Part shown: piece after piece, positions 10,452 to 21,711 of the stretch
Layout: each line of letters begins with the position of its first letter
Numbering within the stretch: position 1 is the first letter of the stretch
From: Helicostylum pulchrum
Taxonomy: Eukaryota; Mucoromycota; Mucoromycetes; Mucorales; Mucoraceae
DNA: 64,000 nucleotides
Direction of reading: 5' to 3'
NCBI GenBank assembly: GCA_025677825.1
Contig: JAIXMO010000007.1
Coordinates: 310,001-374,000, forward strand
Position numbers and translations under genes: made by a program
The notes under the pieces: model-generated
Database searches by the model: none
Told to the model about the DNA's origin: nothing
What the model saw: the letters and a program-made list of their open reading frames with translations, nothing else

Positions 10452-11664
10452 ATGTTGAATATTATCGAATTAGCTAAATACTTTAACTTACAACAACAAC
10501 AAGATATGATGGCATTAGAGACCCTTTGTCTTCAAACACCTCCAGGTAGAATTAGACGTGCCAGAGTTAGAAAGATCAGACCAAATCATATCCCTCGTCC
10601 CGTTAATAGTTTCATGTCTTACCGTACCGAAAAACAATCCATCATTCGTCAATTTTGTCCTACCGCTAATCATCGTGATATTTCGAAAATGGTAGCAAAG
10701 TGGTGGCATAATGTGAGTTCGACCGAAAAAGCCATATTTGTAAATAAAGCTAAACTGGCCAAAGAGAACCATAATAAGCAGTAAGTTTTTATTATTCTAC
10801 ATACAAAACATTCTAAATTCTTTTTTTTTCTTTGTTTGTTTGTACAGATACCCTGACTATACCTTTCGCCCCAAGGCTAAGAGATTAGACAAGAAGACTG
10901 TAACCAAGAAGAAGGAAAGCGTAGTAGCAGCTCAGCCAATCCTTGATGTAGTAGATAATTATAGTTCCGCAGCTCGTACCAGAATGGTTGATAATTCAGC
11001 ACCTTCCGCTGTTATCAACAACAACAACAGTTTCAACAACAATTGTGTTACTCCATTTAACACCTCCGCCATGTTCAATACAGGATCGATTGATACAAGT
11101 TTGATGTATGCTACTGGATACAACAACTTTATGCAAAATAATGCCATGTATAGTGACGATGTACTTTTTAAAGCCGGTGAAAGTAGTAATGTCTGGGACA
11201 CTACTTTTCAAACAAGCGATCAAATCATGGCAGATTCATATCCTAGCCTTATTGGAACTCAAGCAAACTATTACGGCACGAACATGTATTACCCTGAACC
11301 TTTGGCTCCTGCAATCAGCTCCATTACCACCCCGTCAGCAGCTATTGACCCAATGACGACGATGTTGCCTTCTTCTTCAAGTTCATACAATGTAGCCAAC
11401 TATACTCAAGATTGTCAACTCTATTCCCGATTAGATTGCCAAGTAACACCTCAAAGTCAAGTGGCAAGCACACCTCGATTAGGCTTCCAGGGTTCTCCAT
11501 CATCTCCTTGTTATGATCTGTATGATGACTCTTTACCTACTGCTGTTCTCACACCTTTTACCACGCCTAATAACGAGTTTTTATCTTCTTGGAATACTAA
11601 TGGAAAGTTTGAAGACACTACTAATCTGTTTGGTGATATTGGCTTCTGGGCTGGAAGTAACTAA
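10452..11664 (+). CDS. MATA-type HMG-box transcription factor
   Basis: Two exons (10452-10780 and 10848-11664) give 381 aa. The HMG box spans about residues 47-120, with IPRPVNSFMSYR, DISKMVAKWW and, across the splice, YPDYTFRPK. This pattern matches the MATA_HMG group (fungal mating-type and Ste11/Prf1-like factors). The rest is Asn/Ser/Thr-rich and probably disordered or activating. In Mucorales the sex locus HMG gene lies between a triose-phosphate transporter and an RNA-helicase gene. Here the neighbours are uL29 and a DUF98-like gene, so this is more likely a paralogue outside the sex locus. Confidence 0.88.
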
Positions 11665-12063
11665 ACATGTATCTGCACGTCAGAAAAAAAAAATTTTGTT
11701 TTTTTTGTAACAAATAATAACAATAATGCGCATTATGCGATTACCTAATAATCATAAAATAAAAAAAAAAAAAAGTCATAGTAACTTGTTTTAAAAAAAG
11801 AAAAGCAGGGTAGTTCCTTTTTTTACTGTGCATGTTTGTAAATTACATAATGCCAAAATATGTTGCCAAACGTATTGGTACTCAGCGACATTTGAGCGAA
11901 ACGTTATTGTTTCCTCTGTACAAAAGGGCAAGGGGTCAGACCTGGTACATTTTTTTATCCTTTTCATATAAATAACTTTTTTTTTTTTCTTTTCTTTTTT
12001 TTTTTTTTTTTTTTTTTTTTTTCCTCAGTATCACTACTACTTGTTAAAGATAAGAGTATAATT
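11665..12063. other. intergenic with long T-run
   Basis: Holds the HMG 3' end and a pyrimidine-rich promoter with an almost unbroken T-tract at about 11989-12022, shortly before the next start codon. No gene seen. Confidence 0.5.
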
Positions 12064-12792
12064 ATGTCAGGCAAATTACCAAATCCGTTAAATACAGAAG
12101 ATTATCAAAAGATACCGTTTCAATTTACAGAAGAATGTAATAATAAAGAAGAATAAATTGGGTTTGATATTAATTTTTTTTCCCACAGTATCTTCAAAAA
12201 ATGTTTTTCTTAGGTTACCTGAATCGTTTTCGCCCCTTGAACGTATGATATTACAAGCAACTGGTAATTTGCAACGACTTTTATCAGCTTATTACAATGT
12301 ACCCAGTCAAGTGAAAATCATAAAGAATGATGTAGTCCAAAGTACAGATATACCTCACATGCAATTCGAGCGAAAGATTGTCATGTATTTCGAAGAAAAG
12401 TACGCCTATGAAGCAGATTCAATCTTGTTGGTTAAAGATAGTAATGTACTGGAATTAATAGAAAAGCATAAATACGGGCTTGGTCAAATTTTTGGGTATA
12501 AATTTTTTTGTTGTTCTACTTTTTTATCAAATTAATGCTCCCCCCCCCCTTTTACACTCACAGTCACACGCGTAGATCTCCAGATTTCGTATTACACGCT
12601 GTTGGCAGACATGGTAATGCACCGGGAGCTAGTTTTTGGAGAGACTATAGTCTTATTGTGCCAGACGTATTAGATTGTTTTATTCGTGAAACGTTTGTGT
12701 CAGGTTTATTTGAAGAGTACACAGGCGATGAAAAAGATGGTTGTATTTGGTACAATGAAGCTACGACCAGTCAAATTGTTTCCCCTCCCTAA
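12064..12792 (+). CDS. DUF98/chorismate-lyase-like fold protein
   Basis: Three exons (12064-12136, 12189-12495, 12564-12792) give a 202-aa protein. The segment LPESFSPLERMILQATGNLQ, followed by YYNVPSQVKI, a FERKIVM strand and GLGQIFG...RSPDFVLHAVGR, resembles the fungal relatives of the DUF98/chorismate pyruvate-lyase family that I recall. That assignment is from memory of the family and should be checked. Introns are 52 and 68 nt; the second holds an 11-C run. Function in fungi is not established. There is no signal peptide or membrane segment. Confidence 0.62.
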
Positions 12793-12970
12793 TTAAAATG
12801 GAACTTGCGAGAAAGAAATATGTGACTCGTAAACCTTTTTTTTTTTTTTTACCTTTCCATTACCTTCTATCAAATGCTATATAAATAAAAGAAAAATGCG
12901 TTTTATTTTATTTTTTCTCCTTTTTTTTTTTTTTTTTTTACTCTTTTTCATATTCTATATTTAAAAAAAA

Positions 12971-15297
12971 ATGTCTAACGAAACAGAGACCTTTTCTTTC
13001 CAAGCTGAGATTTCTCAGTTGATGAGTTTGATCATCAACACCTTCTATTCTAACAAGGTAAAACACATATACACATACACAATGAAAGTGTATACGCGTC
13101 TTTTTTTTTTTTACTTTTTACTAAACGCCCCCTTTTTTTTAAATAGGAAATTTTCTTGCGTGAATTGATCTCCAACTCTTCTGATGCTTTGGATAAGGTC
13201 CGTTATCAATCCTTGACTGATCCCTCTGTTCTTGATTCCGAGAAGGACCTTTACATTCGTATTACTCCTGACAAGGAAAACAACATCTTGTCTATCCGTG
13301 ATACCGGTATTGGTATGACCAAGGCTGATTTGGTTAACAACTTGGGTACTATCGCCAAGTCTGGTACCAAGTCTTTCATGGAAGCTCTCTCTGCTGGTGC
13401 TGATATTTCCATGATTGGTCAATTCGGTGTTGGTTTCTACTCTGCTTACCTTGTTGCTGATAAGGTCCAAGTTATTACCAAGCACAACGATGACGAACAA
13501 TACATTTGGGAGTCTGCTGCTGGTGGTTCTTTCACCATTACCCGTGATGAAGTTAACCCTTCCATCGGCCGTGGTACTGAGATGCGTCTCTACATGAAGG
13601 AAGACCAAGTAAGTTTTTTGATTTATTACTGCTAGGGGGGTTGGGGTGTTGGGGGGCGCGAAAAAAAAAAAAAAAACTTTCTACTGTTTATTTTTGCTGC
13701 TTGCGTAAACAATCGGACTAAATATTAATATTTTTTTTTTTAATTGTAGCTCGAATATCTCGATGAAAAGAAGATCAAGGATATTGTAAAGAAGCATTCC
13801 GAGTTCATCTCTTACCCTATTCAACTTGTTGTTGAAAAGGAGGTTGAAAAGGAGGTCTCTGACGATGAGGAAGAAACCGTTTCTGAATCCAAGATTGAAG
13901 AAGTTGTCGATGAGGAAGACAAGAAGGATGAAAAGAAGAAGAAGACCATCAAGGAAACTGTTGTTGAGAACGAAGAGCTTAACAAGACCAAGCCTCTCTG
14001 GACCCGTAACCCTGATGATGTCAAGACTGAAGAATACTCTGAATTCTACAAGGCTCTCTCCAACGATTGGGAGGACCATTTAGCTGTCAAGCATTTCTCT
14101 GTTGAAGGTCAACTCGAGTTCCGTGCCATTATCTACGTTCCCAAGCGTGCTCCTTTCGATATGTTCGAGACCAAGAAGAAGAGAAACAACATCAAGCTTT
14201 ACGTCCGTCGTGTCTTTATTATGGATGATTGTGAGGATTTGATGCCTGAATGGTTATCTTTCATCAAGGGTGTTGTTGATTCTGAGGATCTTCCCCTTAA
14301 CATTTCTCGTGAGATGCTCCAACAAAACAAGATCTTGAAGGTCATCCGTAAGAACCTCGTCAAGAAGTGTCTTGAAATGTTCCAAGAGATCTCTGAAGAT
14401 AAGGAGAACTTTGACAAGTTCTATGAAGCCTTCTCCAAGAACATCAAGCTTGGTATTCACGAAGATACCCAAAACCGTAACAAGCTCGCTGAATTGTTGC
14501 GTTACCATTCCACCAAGTCCGGTGAGGAGATGACCTCTTTCAAGGATTACGTTACCCGTATGCCCGAGAAGCAAAAGAACATTTACTACATCACTGGTGA
14601 ATCTCGTGCTGCTGTTGAGAACTCTCCTTTCCTTGAAGGTTTCAAGAAGAAGGGTATTGAGGTTCTCTTGATGACTGACCCCATTGATGAATATGCTACC
14701 ACTCAACTCAAGGAATACGAGGATAAGAAGTTGGTCTGTATCACCAAGGACGGTCTTGAACTCGAAGAAGATGAAGAGGAGAAGAAGGCCCGTGAAGCTG
14801 AGCAAGCTGAATTCGAAGGTCTCTGTAAGACCGTCAAGGACATTCTCGGTGAAAAGGTTGAGAAGGTTGTTCTCTCCACCATGTTGACTGATTCCCCTTG
14901 TGTCTTGACCACTGGTCAATTCGGTTGGTCCGCTAACATGGAACGTATCATGAAGGCTCAAGCTCTCCGTGATTCTTCCATGTCCAGCTACATGGCCTCC
15001 AAGAAGACTCTTGAACTTAACCCTGATCATCCCATCATCAAGGCTCTCCGTGCCAAGGTCACCGCTGATGCTAATGATCGTACCGCCAAGGATCTCGTTA
15101 CCTTGTTGTACGAGACCTCTTTATTGACCTCTGGTTTCACTTTGGAAGATCCTTCTTCTTTCGCTAACCGTATCAACCGTATGGTCTCTCTCGGTCTTTC
15201 TATTGATGAAGATGAGCTCACTACTGCTGATGAGCCTATTGTCGAAGCTGTTGCTCAAGACAATGCTGAGGTTTCCAAGATGGAAGAGGTTGATTAA
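12971..15297 (+). CDS. HSP90: cytosolic HSP90 chaperone
   Basis: HSP90 is the ATP-driven dimeric chaperone for kinases, receptors and other clients. Exons are 12971-13057, 13147-13608 and 13750-15297, giving 698 aa, the normal length. Visible marks: the GHKL ATPase N-domain ([28 protein letters not shown]), a charged EKKKK/EEE linker (about 215-255), the middle-domain [12 protein letters not shown] motif and the C-terminal MEEVD that binds TPR co-chaperones. Codon use is strongly biased, as in very highly expressed genes. A T-run lies upstream and a (CT)n tract follows the stop. Confidence 0.98.
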
Positions 15298-15346
15298 ATT
15301 TCTTTTTTCTCATAACCAATAACTCTCCCCCTTTATATATTCCTTT

Positions 15347-15385
<39 letters not shown>

Positions 15386-15555
15386 CACACTTTTTAAAAA
15401 AAAGTTAGTTCAAGTAAAAACTTGACTTCTTTGTAATAAATATTTTAGAAAAACAAAAACAAAAACGGAACTTTAAAAAAAAAAAATGTCTTTTTTGATA
15501 AACTAGTCTTGGCACGTTCAGGTTAACTTTACTCTTTTTTTCTCTTTATAAAACA
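15298..15555. repeat. (CT)n microsatellite between HSP90 and chitinase
   Basis: A CT-dinucleotide tract at about 15352-15382 follows the HSP90 stop codon within a short intergenic region. Confidence 0.7.
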
Positions 15556-16974
15556 ATGCAAGCACCCCCACCTGCTACTAATGGTCCAGTTATTGCTGGT
15601 TACTTTGCCAACTGGTAAACGAAAAAAAAAAAAAAAAACTTCTACATTTAACATCTAAACTTATTTGTGTGTGTTCATGTAGGGGAATTTACGATAGAAA
15701 GTATAATGTCGTCGATGTTGCAGCTCAAGCAAGCAAGTTAACACATATCCTGTACGCATTTGCCAACCTTCAAGAAGACGGTCAAGTTATTCTCGGTGTA
15801 AAATAATTAAAAAGAAAACCACACACACACTCTCTCTCTTGTAACACTCCCAAACTAACAAAACCTTTTTACTATAGGATACATTTGCCGATAAAGAAAA
15901 GCATTTTCCTCCTGGTAAGTCTCGCGGTACGCCGTTTATGCGTAATATAAAATTAACATTTCTTTATTAGAATTATCTGTAACGGGCCAAGGAGATAGTT
16001 GGAACGATCAAGGCAATAACCTGTACGGAAACTTTAAACAGTTTTACTTGTTGAAGCAGAAAAACCGACATTTAAAAGTATCGCTTAGTATCGGCGGATG
16101 GTCATGGTCCAAAAACTTTGCTGCTGTCGCCAGCGACGCCGCCCGACGCAAAAGGTTTGTGGATACTAGTATCAAGTTAATGGGCGACCTTGGACTGGAT
16201 GGTCTGGATATTGATTGGGAATACCCCAAGGACGATAAAGAAGCGTTCTTTTACGTGCATTTATTATACGAGACACGTATTGCGTTAGACGCCTACCAGC
16301 AGCGATGCAACCAGTTAAATCAACCGCGTCTTTTATTAACTGTGGCAGTGCCTTGTGGACCTGAACACTACAACAAACTTCGGTTGGCTGAAATGCAGCC
16401 GTACGTCGATATCTTTTATTTGATGGCGTATGATTATGCAGGTTCGTGGGACTCAAAGACAGGACATCAAGCCGCCATGTTTGGAGGCGCGTTAAATACA
16501 GATCAAGCCATCAATGCGTACTTGGCCGCTGGGATTCCAGCCAACAAGATTGTCATGGGGTTGCCCATGTACGGTCGTGGCTTTTGTAACACGGATGGTC
16601 CCGATTGCTGCTTCCAAGGTCTTCCTAAAGGCACTTGGGAGGAAGGGCAGTTTGACTACAAGTGCTTGCCAAAACATGGAGCTGTAGAGCACCACGATAT
16701 GCAGAAAATGGCGTCTTGGTCTTTTGACCCTAATACCCGTGAGTATATTAGTTATGATTCTCCTCAGATCATTGCAGCGAAATGTGATTATATCAAGCAG
16801 AGACAGTTGGGCGGCGCCATGTTTTGGGAGCTCAGTGCGGATCAAAGACCGGATCATCCTCGTAATTTAGTCAATGCCGTGTATGATGCGTTCGGAAGAA
16901 GACTGGATCAAACCCCTAACCATCTTGATTATCCTGTTAGTGAATTTGATAATATTAAAAGGCACATGAGCTAA
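15556..16974 (+). CDS. GH18 family chitinase, no signal peptide
   Basis: Four exons (15556-15614, 15683-15797, 15878-15914, 15971-16974) give 404 aa. It hydrolyses beta-1,4-GlcNAc polymers. The catalytic DxxDxDxE motif is seen as DGLDIDWEYP (about residues 147-156, catalytic Glu about 154). SLSIGGWSWS and the C-terminal GGAMFWELSAD of the TIM barrel are also present. The N-terminus MQAPPPATNGPVIAGYFANW enters the barrel at once, with no secretion signal or chitin-binding domain. It may therefore act inside the cell or leave by an unconventional route. A missed upstream exon could also explain this. Confidence 0.92.
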
Positions 16975-17343
16975 GAAAGTACTTGAATAAATGATTTGTA
17001 CATAAACAATAAGGCTTAGACTCTCCCCACCCCCCAAAAAAAAAAGATGTAATTTGTCAAGAGTTAAATACGTAAACAAATGTCGGCTGATGCTATGCAT
17101 TACTGTTGTTTCGTTTGCATATAGACTTTTTGGACTCTTTATGAAATTAAGGCGACTGTATATATATTGTATATCTCTGCGAATGTACAGTATAGCTTTT
17201 TTTTGTAGTACGTAAGTATAAAAAAATAAATATAAACAAGGTGTTTCATCAAAGGGGGGAGAAAAAAAAAAGATGCAATATAAACGACGAATTTATTTTT
17301 CCTCCCTTTTTTTTTTTTCTTTAACTCTTACATTTTTGGACGA
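16975..17343. other. intergenic, chitinase 3' side
   Basis: AT-rich with a C-run and T-runs near the next start. No gene seen. Confidence 0.5.
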
Positions 17344-18465
17344 ATGAGTTTTTATTGCAATAATAATAATTCGTCTTTAACGGTGCCAATAACCACACGC
17401 TCTGTATCGAACCATGCTAGCTTCTATGCATCACTTTCAATAAACGAAAGGTTTGAGCGTCTTGGGTCCGGGCAAGAAATGGATTTATTTGGTAAAAGTG
17501 TTAGCCGAACCTCTATAAAGTCACAAATGAGTAAGTCTCTCTTTTCGTCGATATGTATGAATACTGATATAATGTATTTAGGATTTGTAAGAAAGGTGTA
17601 TGTGATTACATTGTTGCAGTTACTATTTGTAGCTGCCATGATGTCAGTCTTTATCCATTTCTTACCACTATGGACAGAGCAAAAGTACGTGAGACGCATA
17701 ACAATTACATACATGAAAAAGTGAAACTAAAAAGGTATATTAGGTATTTATGGTGGGTGGTTTTATTTCCTGCTACGATTATTTCGATTGTTACGTTATG
17801 GCAACTGTGGACTCAGTACTATCAAATCTCCAAGGTGGTTCGTATCGTCTTGCTGAGTATCTATTCGTTTTTCATGGCGTTTATTCTATCTGATTTAAGT
17901 AAGGGGGGAGGGGGAGTGATTAGTGTATGTATGAATGACCAAGACTAAAAAAAAAACTTTTTTGTTTTAGTTGTTGTTATATTTTGTGAGTACGGACAAC
18001 TTGTGATTACAATGACATGCTTTGGAACAGTTAGTATTGTACTATTTACTTTTCAAAAAAAGTATCGATTTAGAGGACCTATGCCAATGTAAGTTTTATT
18101 TGAATATTCTAGTCTGTGTGTGTATATACGTTTATATATTATATATATAAAAAAAGTAAAAAAGATTTTGCTGTGTTGCAACAATATGTATTAGTTCAAT
18201 GGGTTTACGAGATGTGTACAAACTAAATCCAGTGCAAATTTTGGGGCCTGTGGCGATATCCAGCTTGATTAGTATGTATTTTGTGCTGGAAATGTACTAC
18301 GCTATGGGGTTTATGACAGTGGATGACTATATTCTTGCGTACATCTCGTTTCATATTGACTTGGCGTATCCTATTAATTGTCTTCACCATGTTTGTGAAA
18401 TATCCGAAAATGTTGACGACTTTACTGAATATTTCAATCCCGATCCTCACGGAAGCCACGGCTGA
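17344..18465 (+). CDS. Bax inhibitor-1/Lifeguard (TMBIM)-family membrane protein
   Basis: Five exons (17344-17530, 17582-17684, 17735-17898, 17971-18088, 18195-18465) give 280 aa. After a Ser/Asn-rich N-terminus comes RKVYVITLLQLLFVAAMMSVF, the typical first helix of Lifeguard/BI-1 proteins. About six further hydrophobic segments follow, then GFMTVDDYILAYISFHIDL, which corresponds to the family's C-terminal YxxDxxxxALxLYLDI pattern. The family makes ER/Golgi/vacuole channels linked to calcium and cell-death control. Introns 1 and 2 are 51 and 50 nt, near the lower limit for this window. The protein is divergent, so the subgroup is open. Confidence 0.78.
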
Positions 18466-18842
18466 GAGAAGAGTTATGCCAAGGTTTTCGGCCTCCCCTA
18501 TTTTTACAAATAACAATAAAAAAAGCGTGATTTCGTCATACAGTAAACTCCGGGGAAATAACTAAAAATATACAATTACCCAAATTAGGAACCGCAAAAA
18601 AGGAAAAATAAATGCTTTTTTTTATTTCGAAAAAAAAAAAAAAAAGTAAAATAGATAATGAATAAATACATAGAAAATGTGGGTCGTAATAGTTGTTGTT
18701 TTGCGTAGAAAAAAGAAAAAGAAATGATGCTCGCTTTTCGTAACTCCCTTTTTTTTTGTCTTTTTTAGGAGGTATAATAATAAAAAATACACAATATGTA
18801 CATTAAACAAAAAAAAAAGAAGAAAAAAAAAAGTTGCCCTTA

Positions 18843-21099
18843 TTAACGGAAACGAAGATAGAAATTGACAATCAATGCACCCACCAAAAGGACACAAAGA
18901 ACAGCAGGACCCCAAAGATCATCGTAACGACCGACAACACGACGATTAATCATCCTAAAGGTAAATATTAGTATACAAGTAAATAAAATAAGTGTTATAA
19001 ACATACCATGCACGCTTTTCAAATTGATACAAGGCGTAAATAGCAATAATAGCAGCAATACCAATAAATAAACCACCTGCAATACGAGATACGGAATCAC
19101 CAAAATTAAGTAAATTAAGAGCAACTGTCAACAACAAGGCACAAAACTGTAACCAAGCAATAAACGTACGTTCATTTGAGAAAAACACCTTTGGTTCTAC
19201 CTTGACTTTTTTGACTGGAATCACAGCGTTTGGGTTATTGGGATCTTTTACAAACATACCATCTTTACCAAACATTTTCTTTTCACTGGTATTATTTGCA
19301 TCCGTCGCCATATCTAGACGAATATCTCCATGATCAAAATTGATATCTTCACCTAGGTTGCCTGCTTCTCTATCCTTCTTTTTAATCTTTCGTTCGTGTA
19401 AAGGACCGTAATTAAGCGGGTCTTCACCTTTTGTTACGAGCGTTGAACGCATACGATGAGGTCTATTCTCCCAATTACTTGACGAAGCAGCCGGGTCTGT
19501 ATCTAAAAAGGAGTGCAAGGGATCTTGTGCAGCTTCATTGACTACATCCATACGCAGCTGTTCCGCCTCCATGGCTCTCTTGTACTGACCATCAATCAAG
19601 GGTTTAAACGACTTTGATCTTGTCAAGCCAAAGTTGGTGGCACGAGGTCTGCGAATATCTATTTCCATCTCGGACATCCACCAAGGTAAAAGAGGAATCC
19701 TATCCCTGAAAAGGTAAGAAGCACCATGTAAATATTTCGAGAACCGAGGCACCTCATGCACGAGATGTGAGTCTAGTAATTTCCTCAACCAGCTTGTTGA
19801 TTCTGCGGTGGCAGCAGACGTCTTTACTTCCACTACTGCATAAGGAAATCGAAGCACTTCGCTTTCGTCCAAGTAACTAAAAGGGAAATCAATACCCACT
19901 TCAGAGCGTCGCCATTCGTCGGGGGCTCGACGCACTGTGTCGCCAAAATTGTCTTCTCTGATAAACGTAAGCTCGTTATCAATGTTGACACGTAAACCTG
20001 CATTTTCAGGCGTTTGGAAAGATGTACGGTTGTAAAAGATACGACAAGTGGGTTGTAAATGCTTTTCTTTAATCGACTCTTCAATACCAGATGAGATAAA
20101 TCTACACTCTTCTACTAGTTTATTGTCAACTCCCCGTGATATCATTTGGTTACAGAGTTGGTCGGTGGAAAGTGAGCCAGAGAGAAAGCTTTGGACTTGG
20201 TCTGTAGTTAATTGGAATCTTTCCTTGATGGAGTTACCGTCTGCCCATTCTGCAAGATGAGTTGTACGTTCAACGGATACATCTGGTGTTGTTAAAGGAC
20301 CATGCCATTTAAGTCGAATAGATTCTGCTCCTTCGTCTCGTTGTAATAAACTAGTGTAGAGACTAAATTCTTCGTTATCGAGGTAGACACTAGATACAGT
20401 TGAATCAGAAGCTTCATAACGCTTTTCTTTGTTGTGAATAAATACAGGTAAATGAAGCATGATAATTGATTTGACTTCAGTTATGTTATCAGGGTGTACC
20501 CAATACTTTGATGTGTTCTTTTCATCCGAGACACTACTGTTATATTCTTCATCACCAAATGTACTTGAAGGACGAGGTTTACCGCGGTATTTACATAAAT
20601 CGTGTAAAGCCGAGATAAAGACGATGGCTACATCAAACCTCTGCTTATCCAAAGGTTTTGTTCTTAATTGCGGAATAAAATCTTGTTTTAGTGAGAGACC
20701 AGTCCACTTGTCGTGCTTCTTTATGATCTTTTGAAATGCGGTGTAGTTGAGACGAGTAAATTTAGCTAAATCGTTTACGTCGAACAAAACTTCTGTTAAT
20801 GCGTCGTCCATAATAGACCAGTTTTGGTCTGAAGACCACGTGGGGTTACTAATAAAGGTTTGAATGGTACGTTCACAGTAACTAATGCGTGCTTCTACTT
20901 CTCCTAATTTTGCTGTAACGAAATCATATACTTTTTCAAGCTCGTTTTCAAGTTTCTTTACAAACTCGGATTCATCATCGGCGGTCCAGGCGTGGTCTTG
21001 TTGCCTAGTCTTGAGTTCATGCTTTAAAACGTCGTAGGAAATATACGACAGTCTCCAAGGTGGAAATATCTCTTGCTGTAACTGTTCACCAAATTTCAT
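18843..21099 (-). CDS. VTC4: vacuolar transporter chaperone subunit, Vtc4-like (SPX-VTC-DUF202)
   Basis: The VTC complex makes inorganic polyphosphate from ATP at the vacuole membrane and pushes it inside. Exons are 19007-21099 and 18843-18954 (52-nt intron), giving 734 aa. Order: SPX domain (MKFGEQL start, KIIKKHDKWTG), polyphosphate-polymerase domain (KYWVHPDNITEVK, IRLKWHG, FPYAVVEVK, VPRFSKYLHG) and a C-terminal DUF202 region with three membrane helices (after VEPKVFFSNERTFIAWLQ). Its length is close to yeast Vtc4 (721 aa), the catalytic subunit, hence the symbol; this is a length and motif argument. It lies head-to-tail with a second VTC gene on the same strand. Confidence 0.88.
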
Positions 21100-21711
21100 A
21101 TTAAAAACTGTAACACAACTCAAAATAAAGAGAAAATAAAGAGAAAAAGAGTTAAAAAAAAAAAAAAGAGAAAATAAATACAAAAATGTTCCTTTTAACT
21201 AAAAAAAAAAAATTATAAATAAACTTAGGCATGAAATGATTAAGAGACCGAAAGTTGGTTCATGACCAATTGTTCTCCGCCTCAAAGGGGGGGACTCACT
21301 CATTACAGTTTATGAGTCGGTTAAATCAAAAGACCGAGTTGAATAATAATAAATGATTTAGAAACACACATGTGGTTTACTTTAAATAGGCACGAACTTG
21401 TTTATATCTTGGTAAAAACGCCTCTTTTTTCTATTTTAAAAACTTTTTTTAGCCAGATTTAGCAGATTTAAAAAAAACTGTGGGGGAACACACTGGTTTT
21501 TTTTTAGCTCCAGTGCTTGTTACATTTTGATAAATAATAAATTTTTTTTATTAGAAAACCGAAGGGGTTTCACATTTATCATGACAGATTTTTCTTTTTT
21601 TTTTTTTCTTCCTTTTTTTTTTATTAGTAACCAAAAAGGGTGAACCATAATACATGTATATAGATATGCGGGTATGAATTTTTATTTGTGTGTGTTGTGT
21701 GTACATGATGT
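21100..21711. other. intergenic between the two VTC genes
   Basis: Promoter side of the Vtc4-like gene and 3' end of the Vtc2/3-like gene. Homopolymer runs dominate; a T10A10 tract (21791-21810) sits just right of this region, inside the second gene's intron. I looked for CACGTG (Pho4-type) sites, expected for phosphate control, and saw none here. Confidence 0.45.

Noticed and set aside
13111..15221. Long minus-strand ORFs across HSP90
   Set aside because: They are antisense shadows caused by strongly biased codon use in HSP90, with no family likeness.
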